Part shown: positions 1 through 5,216 of the stretch, piece by piece
Numbering within the stretch: position 1 is the first letter of the stretch
How the letters are laid out: each line of letters begins with the position of its first letter
From: Methanobacteriota archaeon
GTDB taxonomy: Archaea; Thermoplasmatota; Poseidoniia; Poseidoniales; Thalassarchaeaceae
Length of the DNA: 5,216 nucleotides
Assembly (NCBI GenBank): GCA_002714745.1
Contig: PAYF01000035.1
Coordinates: 25,072 to 30,287 of the forward strand
Direction: 5' to 3'
The notes under the pieces: model-generated
Told to the model about the DNA's origin: nothing
Database searches by the model: none
Seen by the model: the letters and a program-made list of their open reading frames with translations, nothing else
Position numbers and translations under genes: made by a program

Positions 1-237
1 GACGGGGACGGGTTGCCTGATGGTTACGAGATTCACATGTGCACCGAGGGAGGGTTGGGATACCAGAACGCGACCAACGCATGGCAATGCCTTTGGTTCG
101 ACCCTCTTGACCCTTCAGATTCATCTGAGGATATCGACGCTTGCGAGGATTTCACCTTCGGTTGCGGCGATGGCTTTGATGTCAACAGAGATGGCTTCAT
201 TGACTTCGGAGAGAGATACACTAACTCAGAGGAGTAC
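1..237 (+). repeat. Calcium-repeat module 1 (DGDGLPDGYE half, EF-hand, NSEEY)
   Basis: Residues 1-10 are DGDGLPDGYE, the end of a TSP3-like motif whose beginning lies upstream of the window. A DPLDPSDSSED linker follows at residues 34-44. A canonical EF-hand loop lies at 60-71 and the NxxEY motif at 75-79. Cysteines at 14, 30, 48 and 55 fall within the module, with two more at 96 and 108 just after it. Because the module begins at the first base, at least one repeat element probably precedes it. Confidence -1.
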
Positions 238-3200
238 CTGTATGGGACTCCCGATGACTGGCTAACTGAAAGAGACGGCCTATGGTGCGCTGGCGAGATT
301 CCAGGACTCTCCAGAGACTCTTGTCAGGAGACTGTTGAGCGAGCAACAGGGGACGACGGATGGCTAGGAAGCGATCCAACAGAGTCAGATTCAGACTACT
401 ACACCTGGTCGGAAGTGCTTGCAGTCGGCCTTGCAGTCCCCGGTGACGGCATCCCCGATGGTTGGGAGGTTCACTATGGGCTCGACCCGAGAAACTCTAG
501 CGATGCCATAGAGGACACTGATTTGGATGGTTGGGACCTAGACCGTGACGGCTTCATCATCCCCGACATCTCTACTGCAACTGTCCATTGGGGCGAGGCT
601 TTCAGCAATTACGAGGAATACATGATCCATTACGACAACGGTGCGTGGGTTACGCCCGGACTGCGTGGAAGCCAAATCACATCTGAAGAGACCACTTATG
701 TCTCATTCGACCAATCCACTACACCAGGACTGGTCGACGGAGCTGTACACACGGTGATTCCTGACCAATCTAGGGACAGACTCCTAGTGGGCTCAAAGTA
801 TGGAATCACAGCAATGGACCCGTTTGGAGGGTCCGCAGTACTACATTCACTTCCCTCAGGACTTGAGATGAATACAATGTTCAGGTGGTCTCCTGGAGAA
901 TCAGATTACCTACTAATCGGCAGTAATGTCGGTCTGCATTATGTTGCCCTTGAAAATGGTCTGCCGGTTATGGACACCCTTACGGAATCAAATCTAGGTC
1001 CAATTGAGCAGATTTCACAGCTTGACACGGGCAGTGGAGACCTAGATCTGATGATTTTCGGCAACTCCTCTGCTTGGACAGTAACCATGAGCCTCAGTGA
1101 TGAAGGAGCCGATTTATCCACTCCTGCACCCAACGATGCGATGAGCGAAATCCTATCTGATGCCGACGCTCAGACTAGGGATGTTGCTCACGTCCCCATG
1201 TTCGGACGAGGGCCACTACTCCTAGTAGGGACCGACGCAGGCCTGATTGCATGGAACACCACTGACGGCTCTACTTCCATAGGAGGTCCTTGGTGGGTGT
1301 TCGACCGTGAGAACGCAGAAGAGTTCGTGCAACGAGCCGACCTGCTAAACATCTCGAAGTCAGCTATAGTCAATGTACTGGTGAAGGCCGGACCTCTGGA
1401 CGCCACCGGAGGAGTCGAGGAAGTCACTGGAGTTTGGGTAGGAACCGCAGGCGGCCTGCACCTGCTCGACCTCCAACTGCTGATTCAAATGCCGCGAACC
1501 GCTTTCGACACAGAGCGAATGTACAACATTGATCGTTGGCAGAATGGCGCCAACGACATCCATTCCATACTTCCTATGGACGGAATGATCTATCTAGGCT
1601 CAAGGGACGGCACCTGGTGCTTGGAAGGAGGGCATGCTGGGATATTGGGGCTAGGCCTCAACCAGACCAGAATCCCGGGCCTAGTGACATCCATGACCGC
1701 CCTCAATCAGGCATCCAACATTTGGGTATTTGCAGGAATCTCTCCGGGCCGGTACATGAACATCATGCCAATAGATCCTACTTCGATAGATTCCGACTTA
1801 GATGGCATGCCAGACGGCTGGGAGTTCATCTATGGCTTGGATCCAACAGACCCCTACGACAGGGACCGCGACGCAGACGCTGACGGAGTTTACTACTCAT
1901 CAGCCGATGGGTTCACTCTGAGCCGAGATTGGACCAACCTCAATGAGTATAGATTCATCTCATCGACCGAGGGTGGATTCAATGGAAGTGACCCTCGAGA
2001 CAGGGACACTGATGGGGACGGCCTGACCGATGGAGAGGAGTACTGGGGATGGTTCGCCGAATCCACTAACTTTGATTGCCACTATCTCAATGACGAGTAC
2101 ATATGCGACGAGGATACAGGAAATCTGGCAGAACAAGTCCACCTAGAGGGCTGGTTGGGTTCGGGTGCCGGAGGTGGCACGGATGGCCCTACAGACCCCA
2201 CTAACCCAGATACGGATGGCGACGGAATGCCAGATGGCTGGGAGATGGAGCATCGTCGATGGATAGGGGATGTGTACAATGGAGGAAATCTCTGGACACT
2301 CGATCCACGCGATCCTTCCGACAAGGACGAGGACGCAGATGGCGATGGCTTGAGCAACCTTTGCGAGTACATGTGGTCGAATCTACTGGAGACTGTATTG
2401 AGGGAAGGACTCTCCACTCACGGCGAGACTGCTGAGGCAGCGACGAACTGGTCAGCTACAGACCCCAACAACATAGATTCCGATGGTGATTCACTACCTG
2501 ATGGATGGGAGGCCCGATACGCGTGCTCTTGGAACAAGGACAACTCGGGCATCAACCCCCTCAATGGTTCAGATTACTTGAACAATCCAGACGGTGATGG
2601 ATATGACATTGACAGAGATGGCAAACTAAGTCTCGAAGAGAGTTTAGTGAACTGGTTGGAATATCACCTCAAGTCAAGTATCCTATACGGTGACCAGACC
2701 GCTGCAGGAGAAGCATATCCGGAGAATTTCACCACCTTACTGTGGAATGAGACATGGTTGGACTTCGCCGAAGACTCGTTCGGAGAAAGGACTAGTCTAG
2801 CTTACAGTAGCCTAGTTAATGGAACCACGCCTAAAGACGTCGGTTCGGGCAATCCGCTGTCCGCCGATTCTGACAGAGATGGAATGCCCGACGGATGGGA
2901 ATTCTACTTTGCGAGATGGAGTTTGTTCGACGGAGGCTGGACTCTGAACCCAGTGGATGAGAGAGACAGAACCGGTGATCCCGATGGCGACGGTATGAAC
3001 AACTGGGAAGAATACAACGTCATCGACTCAAACCTGAGCGAGACCGATGATCTGATCACCGTTCCACAATTCTATCTACTGAGCGTGGGCGGTGAACTGC
3101 TCGCCTCTCCTTGGCTTTCCGCCCAGTCATCAGAATCTTTCGGAACCTTCCTGACTGATGAGCAATTCAACAAAACTGGTAGAACTGCAGATCCAAACAA

Positions 3201-5216
3201 TCCCGATACAGACAACGATGGTCTGCTGGACGGGATTGAGTTGATTTTCACTAGATGGAACGCTACCGATGAGGTTTGGACTCTGAATCCACTCGTGCCT
3301 GGTGACGGTAACTATGACTCTGATAGGGACGGGCTGACCGACCTAGTTGAGCTGAACCTGACTTTCAACAATCCGGCTAATGGAGGACTGTCTCCACCCG
3401 ATGCCCCTAGGATGTGGGAGGAAGCTGAGATGATTGATCCAGATGAAGCCGTCAATAGGGTGTTCAGAATACTATTCAACAAAGAAGGGAGGGCAGAGTT
3501 AGCAATTGCGCAGTTCGAGTACTGGCAGGACGGCGGACCCCCTCAGCCCGTTGTCTCTGCCTTGATAGGGGCCTCTGACCCCAACGCCGAGGACACAGAT
3601 CGCGATGGCATGAGTGACGGCTACGAGTACTGGTTCACAGAATGGAATCTAGAGGAGAACAGTTGGGAGATGAACCCTCTAACAGATAGCGATATCCATG
3701 CTGATTCCGACGGTGACTCATTCGACTGTAACGGTGATGGTTACATTTCCGACTCTGAGTCTTTCGACAATCTGGCAGAGTATGATGCTAGGGTCTACGG
3801 AAAACGCTCAGCGGTTGATACCATACCCAATGGCACCGGATTGGTCTCTTACGGCTCCGATGCCGTAACAGCGCAGATTGAGGAAAACGGCCTTTCACCC
3901 AGCGCAGCATTCGCTCAGTTGTATGTCCAATTCTCAACTAAGAGCCTTGTCTCTGCTGAGCGTGCAGGCCTCATCAACGAGATTGACCCGGACACATTCA
4001 ACTACAGCATCGCCGGTGTCAGTGACCCGACCGATGAGGATTCAGACAGGGACGGGATGCCCGATGGATGGGAATTCTGCTATTCCATCTATGGAGAATT
4101 CCTGCCAATCAACTCGTATCGCTGGTCAATGAACCCGATCAACCCACTGGATACTGAATATGACCCAGATGCAGATGGCTGGTACGACAGATCATGGGGC
4201 GACATTCCAGCCGAGCAGGGGACGTGGGAAGGGAGAGAATTCACTCCTGCACCAGTCGAACAGCAGATAGGTCAGGGCTTCCAAGACCTGTACTTCAGCA
4301 ACCTGATGGAGTATGAGAATGGTACGCACCCACTTGATTCCGACTCCGATGACGACTCGATGGTCATGAAGCCGATTATGCAGAGTGGAGTAGTCATCGA
4401 CTACGTCCAAGATACCAATCTATCCGATGGCAGGGAGGTGTTCAAGTATGGAACTAACCCACTAGACAACGATACCGATGGAGATATGATGCCAGACTTT
4501 TATGAGTACTACAGAGGCTGGAACGAAGATAATGACAACTGGTCTTCATACCTCAAGATTGCAGTAGTCTGGCAGCAGATTACCGCTACAAACTGGAAGC
4601 CCGTGAATATCACTGGAAGCAACATAGCTAGGCCCGAACTAACTTGGACATGGTTCACTCACGACGCCACCGACCCTTCCGATTCTGGACAGGATGCCGA
4701 TAACGACGGGGCTTGGGATTGCTCCAGCGGAAATTGCGTGTATGTGCCATACAACAACTTCCAAGAGTACTATGGACTCGTGAATGCGTCTCTCGCATCC
4801 CCGTCTCTTGTTCGAAATGCAGGACTGTTCGATTGCTCAGGAGACATTGTACAAGAATGGTGGCAGTTGCGAGAATCTCTCTTAGGAACATGCTCCGGAA
4901 GTGCTGCCCTTAGCACGAATTACTTCCGAATGTATAGAGTCAATGATGCAGACCAGCTCTATGCACTTGTAATCGATGACAACGATTTGGACTACGAGGA
5001 TGTAGATACCAGCGATGATGTCGTGTTGGTAAATGGAGCCTGGACTGATGAGTATCAGCGATTCGCTGGTGACCAGTATCATCTTCCAAACACCGGACTA
5101 GGAGAATACGTTTACGGCTGGTGGGTAATCGACATAGATGGAGATCAGATAGCTGACGGCACCGACCCAGCTAATTGGGACACCGATGGTGACTGGCTAA
5201 ACGACTTCTTCGAAAT
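1..5216 (+). CDS. Giant acidic TSP3-like calcium-repeat protein with an internal beta-propeller, partial at both ends
   Basis: Frame 1 is open across the entire window (1738 codons plus two bases), which is not expected by chance at roughly balanced GC. The translation is a consistent repeat protein throughout: Asp-rich motifs of the form DxDxDGMPDGWE recur from residue 1 to 1738, interrupted at about 241-590 by seven beta-strand repeats. Proteins with thrombospondin type-3-like repeats are usually extracellular and bind calcium through the repeated aspartates. The acidic composition, very few lysines (16 by hand count) and paired cysteines fit a secreted or cell-surface protein. No signal peptide, transmembrane anchor or sorting signal is visible because both termini lie outside the window. 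No enzyme active site is recognisable. The likely role is structural or adhesive (inference). The start codon is not in the window; internal ATGs such as base 37 are ordinary methionines, since coding continues upstream of them. No frameshift is seen. Confidence is high for the coding call and repeat class, low for biological role. Confidence -1.
178..213 (+). other. Canonical EF-hand calcium-binding loop (residues 60-71)
   Basis: The 12 residues DVNRDGFIDFGE match the EF-hand loop at every diagnostic position: D1, N3, D5, G6, I8, D9 and E12. Known EF-hands coordinate one calcium ion through positions 1, 3, 5, 7, 9 and 12. The loop ends four positions before the asparagine of the NSEEY motif, the same spacing as in the two other canonical loops of this protein. 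Confidence -1.
241..438 (+). other. Cysteine-containing spacer between modules 1 and 2
   Basis: Residues 81-146 carry no TSP3 motif. They include cysteines at 96 and 108 and a stretch rich in Asp, Thr, Trp and Tyr before the next repeat (SDPTESDSD at 124-132). Together with cysteines 14, 30, 48 and 55 this makes six in the first 108 residues, an even number compatible with three disulfides in an extracellular protein. I do not recognise a named domain here. Confidence -1.
439..645 (+). repeat. Calcium-repeat module 2 (PGDGIPDGWE to NYEEY)
   Basis: Residues 147-156 are PGDGIPDGWE, followed by HYGLDPRNSSDA, the usual 'YGLDP' continuation of TSP3-like repeats. DTDLDGWDLDRDGF at 172-185 leads into a degenerate EF-hand-like loop at 179-190, which keeps D1, D3, D5, G6 and I8 but has Ile in place of the usual acidic or polar residue at position 9 and of Glu at 12. 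NYEEY at 203-207 closes the module. It immediately precedes the propeller-like domain. Confidence -1.
721..1770 (+). other. Seven-unit beta-propeller-like domain (residues about 241-590)
   Basis: Seven segments share a hydrophobic strand, Gly-Ser/Thr or a similar turn, Gly and a second strand: LLVGSKYGITAM (261), YLLIGSNVGLHYVAL (303), LDLMIFGNSSAWTV (348), PLLLVGTDAGLIAW (405), GVWVGTAGGLHLLDL (477), MIYLGSRDGTWCL (529) and NIWVFAGISPGRYM (573). Spacing is about 42-73 residues. A hydrophobic strand precedes most of them, for example AVHTVIP, IEQISQL, DVAHVPM and DIHSILP. This pattern, and its 'hhhGTxxGLhhh' core, resembles the two-component-regulator propeller (Reg_prop) and PQQ-like blade families. 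Seven units fit a closed seven-bladed propeller. Asp-rich calcium motifs are absent here and resume at residue 597. Propellers of this kind commonly bind ligands or proteins; no catalytic residues can be named. The fold assignment is an inference from pattern, not from a profile search. The third and seventh units are weakest. Confidence -1.
1789..1950 (+). repeat. Calcium-repeat module 3 (DSDLDGMPDGWE to NLNEY)
   Basis: Residues 597-608 are DSDLDGMPDGWE, directly after the last propeller strand with only a short IDPTSI linker. YGLDPTDPYDRDRDADADG follows. Residues 632-643 look like a decayed EF-hand loop (D5 and G6 retained, Tyr at 1, Asp at 12), and NLNEY at 646-650 closes the module. The short linker suggests that the propeller sits rigidly on the repeat rod. 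Confidence -1.
2005..2040 (+). repeat. Single TSP3-like motif DTDGDGLTDGEE (module 3b)
   Basis: Residues 669-680 form a textbook bacterial TSP3-like unit preceded by SDPRDR. It has GEE instead of the PDGWE ending common elsewhere in this protein and no NxxEY partner. Cysteines at 693 and 702 follow, nine residues apart, and could form a local disulfide. A Gly-rich stretch at 718-727 (GWLGSGAGGG) then acts as a possible flexible hinge before module 4. Confidence -1.
2209..2370 (+). repeat. Calcium-repeat module 4 (DTDGDGMPDGWE to NLCEY)
   Basis: TDPTNP leads into DTDGDGMPDGWE at residues 737-748, the consensus form of the motif. The Trp linker is HRRW (751-754) followed by LWTLDP at 764-769. 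A short-form second half, DADGDGLSNLCEY at 778-790, combines the Asp-rich loop and the NxxEY motif in one 13-residue unit, without an added EF-hand. Confidence -1.
2476..2664 (+). repeat. Calcium-repeat module 5 (DSDGDSLPDGWE, EF-hand, NWLEY)
   Basis: TDPNNI precedes DSDGDSLPDGWE at residues 826-837. The Trp linker is diverged here, with INPLNGSDYL at 851-860 in the equivalent place. The long-form second half contains a canonical EF-hand at 869-880 and then NWLEY at 884-888. A non-repeated insert of about 67 residues separates it from module 6. Confidence -1.
2605..2640 (+). other. Canonical EF-hand calcium-binding loop (residues 869-880)
   Basis: DIDRDGKLSLEE matches the EF-hand consensus at D1, D3, D5, G6, L8, S9 and E12. 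It is not one of a dockerin-type pair, since no second loop follows at the usual distance. The glutamate at position 12 is four positions before the asparagine of NWLEY, as in the other two canonical loops. Confidence -1.
2665..2865 (+). other. Non-repeated insert between modules 5 and 6
   Basis: Residues 889-955 contain no Asp-loop motif. They are rich in Leu, Ala, Trp, Phe and Ser (for example TTLLWNETWLDFAEDSF at 911-927), a composition suited to one or two helices packed against the rod. Three N-x-S/T sequons occur at 909, 916 and 940. I do not recognise a domain. Confidence -1.
2866..2904 (+). repeat. 39-base direct repeat, copy A (partner at 4039-4077)
   Basis: These 13 codons encode the same 13 residues as bases 4039-4077. 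By direct comparison the two copies differ at five bases, all third codon positions. The repeat is therefore conserved as protein rather than as recently copied DNA. Confidence -1.
2866..3015 (+). repeat. Calcium-repeat module 6 (DSDRDGMPDGWE to NWEEY)
   Basis: GNPLSA leads into DSDRDGMPDGWEF at residues 956-968. The aromatic linker has FARW (970-973) and WTLNP (980-984). The short-form second half, DPDGDGMNNWEEY at 993-1005, closes the module. This is the most compact and regular copy and serves well as the reference unit. Its first 13 codons match module 9 at every amino acid. Confidence -1.
3016..3204 (+). other. Non-repeated insert between modules 6 and 7
   Basis: Residues 1006-1068 include a hydrophobic run at about 1021-1040 (VPQFYLLSVGGELLASPWLS) and then FLTDEQFNKTG at 1050-1060, ending in the usual ADPNNP lead-in. 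The hydrophobic run is broken by Gly, Glu and Pro and is too polar for a confident membrane segment. Function unknown. Confidence -1.
3205..3351 (+). repeat. Calcium-repeat module 7 (DTDNDGLLDGIE to DSDRDGLTDLVE)
   Basis: Residues 1069-1080 are DTDNDGLLDGIE. The linker FTRW (1083-1086) and VWTLNP (1092-1097) follow, and the module ends with DSDRDGLTDLVE at 1106-1117, which replaces the NxxEY second half. Both halves have diverged from the PDGWE ending, giving a more standard bacterial TSP3 appearance. Confidence -1.
3352..3591 (+). other. Non-repeated insert between modules 7 and 8
   Basis: Residues 1118-1197 start with a Pro/Asn-rich stretch (NNPANGGLSPPDAP, 1123-1136) and continue into a likely helical part, MIDPDEAVNRVFRILFNKEG at 1144-1163 and ELAIAQFEYW at 1166-1175. 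The segment then returns to the SDPNAE lead-in. I do not recognise a domain. Confidence -1.
3592..3783 (+). repeat. Calcium-repeat module 8 (DTDRDGMSDGYE, EF-hand, NLAEY)
   Basis: DTDRDGMSDGYE lies at residues 1198-1209, followed by the linker FTEW (1212-1215) and SWEMNP (1221-1226). DSDGDSFDCNGDG begins at 1235 and runs into a canonical EF-hand at 1242-1253. NLAEY at 1257-1261 ends the module. The Cys at 1243 lies inside the EF-hand loop at position 2, which does not coordinate calcium. Confidence -1.
3724..3759 (+). other. Canonical EF-hand calcium-binding loop (residues 1242-1253)
   Basis: DCNGDGYISDSE matches the EF-hand loop at D1, N3, D5, G6, I8, S9 and E12. It is again four positions ahead of the asparagine of the NxxEY motif. 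The loop overlaps the tail of an Asp-rich TSP3-type unit, so neighbouring calcium sites are probably contiguous. Confidence -1.
3784..4038 (+). other. Non-repeated insert between modules 8 and 9
   Basis: Residues 1262-1346 are low in Asp compared with the repeats and rich in Ala, Ser, Leu and Val. A likely helical part is SPSAAFAQLYVQF at 1299-1311, followed by SLVSAERAGLINEI at 1315-1328. The segment ends in the SDPTDE lead-in to module 9. Function unknown. It is the longest well-defined inter-module insert in the window. Confidence -1.
4039..4077 (+). repeat. 39-base direct repeat, copy B (partner at 2866-2904)
   Basis: Same protein segment as copy A, with synonymous differences at codons 2, 4, 5, 6 and 9. 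The similarity falls away beyond the shared 13 codons. Confidence -1.
4039..4314 (+). repeat. Calcium-repeat module 9 (DSDRDGMPDGWE to NLMEY)
   Basis: DSDRDGMPDGWEF at residues 1347-1359 is identical in protein to the start of module 6. The linker is longer but keeps RWSMNP at 1374-1379. DPDADGWYD at 1388-1396 begins the second half, which is stretched by about 35 residues including a Glu/Pro-rich part before NLMEY at 1434-1438. No canonical EF-hand is present. Confidence -1.
4315..4470 (+). repeat. Degenerate Asp-rich unit and link to module 10
   Basis: THPLDSDSDDDS at residues 1442-1453 has the lead-in and first aspartates of a TSP3-like unit but lacks the DGxPDGWE ending and continues into MVMKPIM. 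SDGREVFKYGTNPLDN at 1475-1490 then resembles the usual 'E-x-x-x-YGTNP' approach to the next motif. The unit has probably decayed and may have lost calcium binding. Confidence -1.
4471..4770 (+). repeat. Calcium-repeat module 10 (DTDGDMMPDFYE to NFQEY)
   Basis: DTDGDMMPDFYE at residues 1491-1502 keeps the first aspartates and the Pro-Asp but replaces GWE with FYE. RGWNEDNDNW at 1505-1514 matches the Trp linker without the TLNP ending. An insert of about 45 residues follows, then DADNDGAWD at 1565-1573, a CSSGNC cysteine pair at 1574-1579 and NFQEY at 1586-1590. Confidence -1.
4771..5130 (+). other. Unassigned C-terminal segment (residues 1591-1710)
   Basis: This stretch lacks TSP3 motifs. It contains cysteines at 1612 and 1631, a tryptophan pair at 1620-1621 and an acidic strand-like part, LYALVIDDNDLDYEDVD at 1653-1669. 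The last third, including VVLVNGAW and EYVYGWWVIDIDGD, looks like beta-strands leading into the next repeat. I do not recognise a domain. It could be a small folded insert like the earlier ones. Confidence -1.
5131..5214 (+). repeat. Calcium-repeat module 11, cut by the window edge
   Basis: DIDGDQIADG at residues 1711-1720 is followed by TDPANW and DTDGDWLNDFFE at 1727-1738. Both are TSP3-like units, close together. The reading frame is still open at the last base, so the repeat series continues downstream. Confidence -1.

Noticed and set aside
37..39. First in-frame ATG as a possible start codon
   Set aside because: The frame is already encoding a TSP3-like motif (DGDGLPDGYE) upstream of it, and no ribosome-binding site is evident, so it is an internal methionine.
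20..265. Short + strand reading frame overlapping the start of the window in another frame
   Set aside because: It lies in a different frame inside the long open frame, and its translation is low-complexity Thr/Ser/Arg-rich sequence with no family resemblance. The same applies to the frames at 1536-1883, 3878-4132 and 4713-4913.
721..1770. WD40 or Kelch propeller
   Set aside because: The units lack the GH...WD signature of WD40 and the double-Gly, Tyr and Trp pattern of Kelch. The hhhGTxxGLhhh core fits Reg_prop or PQQ-like blades better.
1188..2417. Several reverse-strand reading frames of 60-111 codons
   Set aside because: They are antisense to well-formed repeat or propeller sequence. 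Ser/Pro-rich translations arise from the complement of Asp/Gly codons, which also yield few stops. The same holds for the minus-strand frames at 33-221, 939-1133, 4192-4410, 4655-4891 and 4882-5082.
2605..2640. Dockerin domain
   Set aside because: The EF-hand-like loops here are single and hundreds of residues apart. A dockerin needs two loops within about 70 residues with the characteristic flanking helices.
3061..3120. Transmembrane helix in the hydrophobic run at residues 1021-1040
   Set aside because: The run contains Gly-Gly-Glu and Pro-Trp breaks and is flanked on both sides by calcium repeats that should share one compartment.
1..5216. CRISPR array or DNA-level tandem repeat
   Set aside because: Repeated motifs are spaced irregularly, keep codon phase and vary at third positions. 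They are protein repeats, not DNA repeats.

Overview
The whole 5216-base window lies inside one protein-coding gene on the + strand. Frame 1 reads from the first base to the last as 1738 sense codons plus two bases, with no stop codon. Neither the start nor the stop of the gene is in the window, so the full protein exceeds 1738 residues. There is no intergenic space, RNA gene, promoter, terminator, mobile element or CRISPR array. Residue n below is counted from the first codon of the window and begins at base 3n-2.

The protein is a giant, very acidic, repeat-built, probably secreted or surface-attached protein. Its repeats are calcium-binding-type Asp-rich motifs of the thrombospondin type-3 (bacterial TSP3-like) kind, with a strong local signature, DxDxDGMPDGWE. 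Layout: residues 1-215 hold two repeat modules with six cysteines in the first 108 residues. Residues about 241-590 form a different domain of seven repeated beta-strand units that looks like a beta-propeller. Residues 597-1590 hold a long run of further modules. Residues 1503-1710 include a C-terminal stretch that I cannot assign. Residues 1711-1738 begin another pair of repeats cut by the window edge.

Most modules are bipartite. The first half is DxDxDGxPDGWE, often followed by a tryptophan linker ending in W-T-L-N-P. The second half ends in N-x-x-E-Y. In three modules the second half contains a textbook 12-residue EF-hand loop placed at exactly the same distance from the NxxEY motif. The modules are separated by non-repeated segments of about 30-90 residues. 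By inference, the calcium-loaded repeats form a stiff rod or stalk that holds the propeller and the inserts outside the cell.

The organism cannot be fixed without a marker gene. Giant secreted proteins with PDGWE-type TSP3 repeats, roughly balanced GC and frequent CTA, AGA and AGG codons suggest a planktonic marine archaeon such as Marine Group II (Poseidoniales) or a relative. This rests on general familiarity and is only moderately secure; a marine bacterium is the main alternative. I see no sign of a defence, mobile or metabolic system. What is unusual here is the architecture of this one protein.
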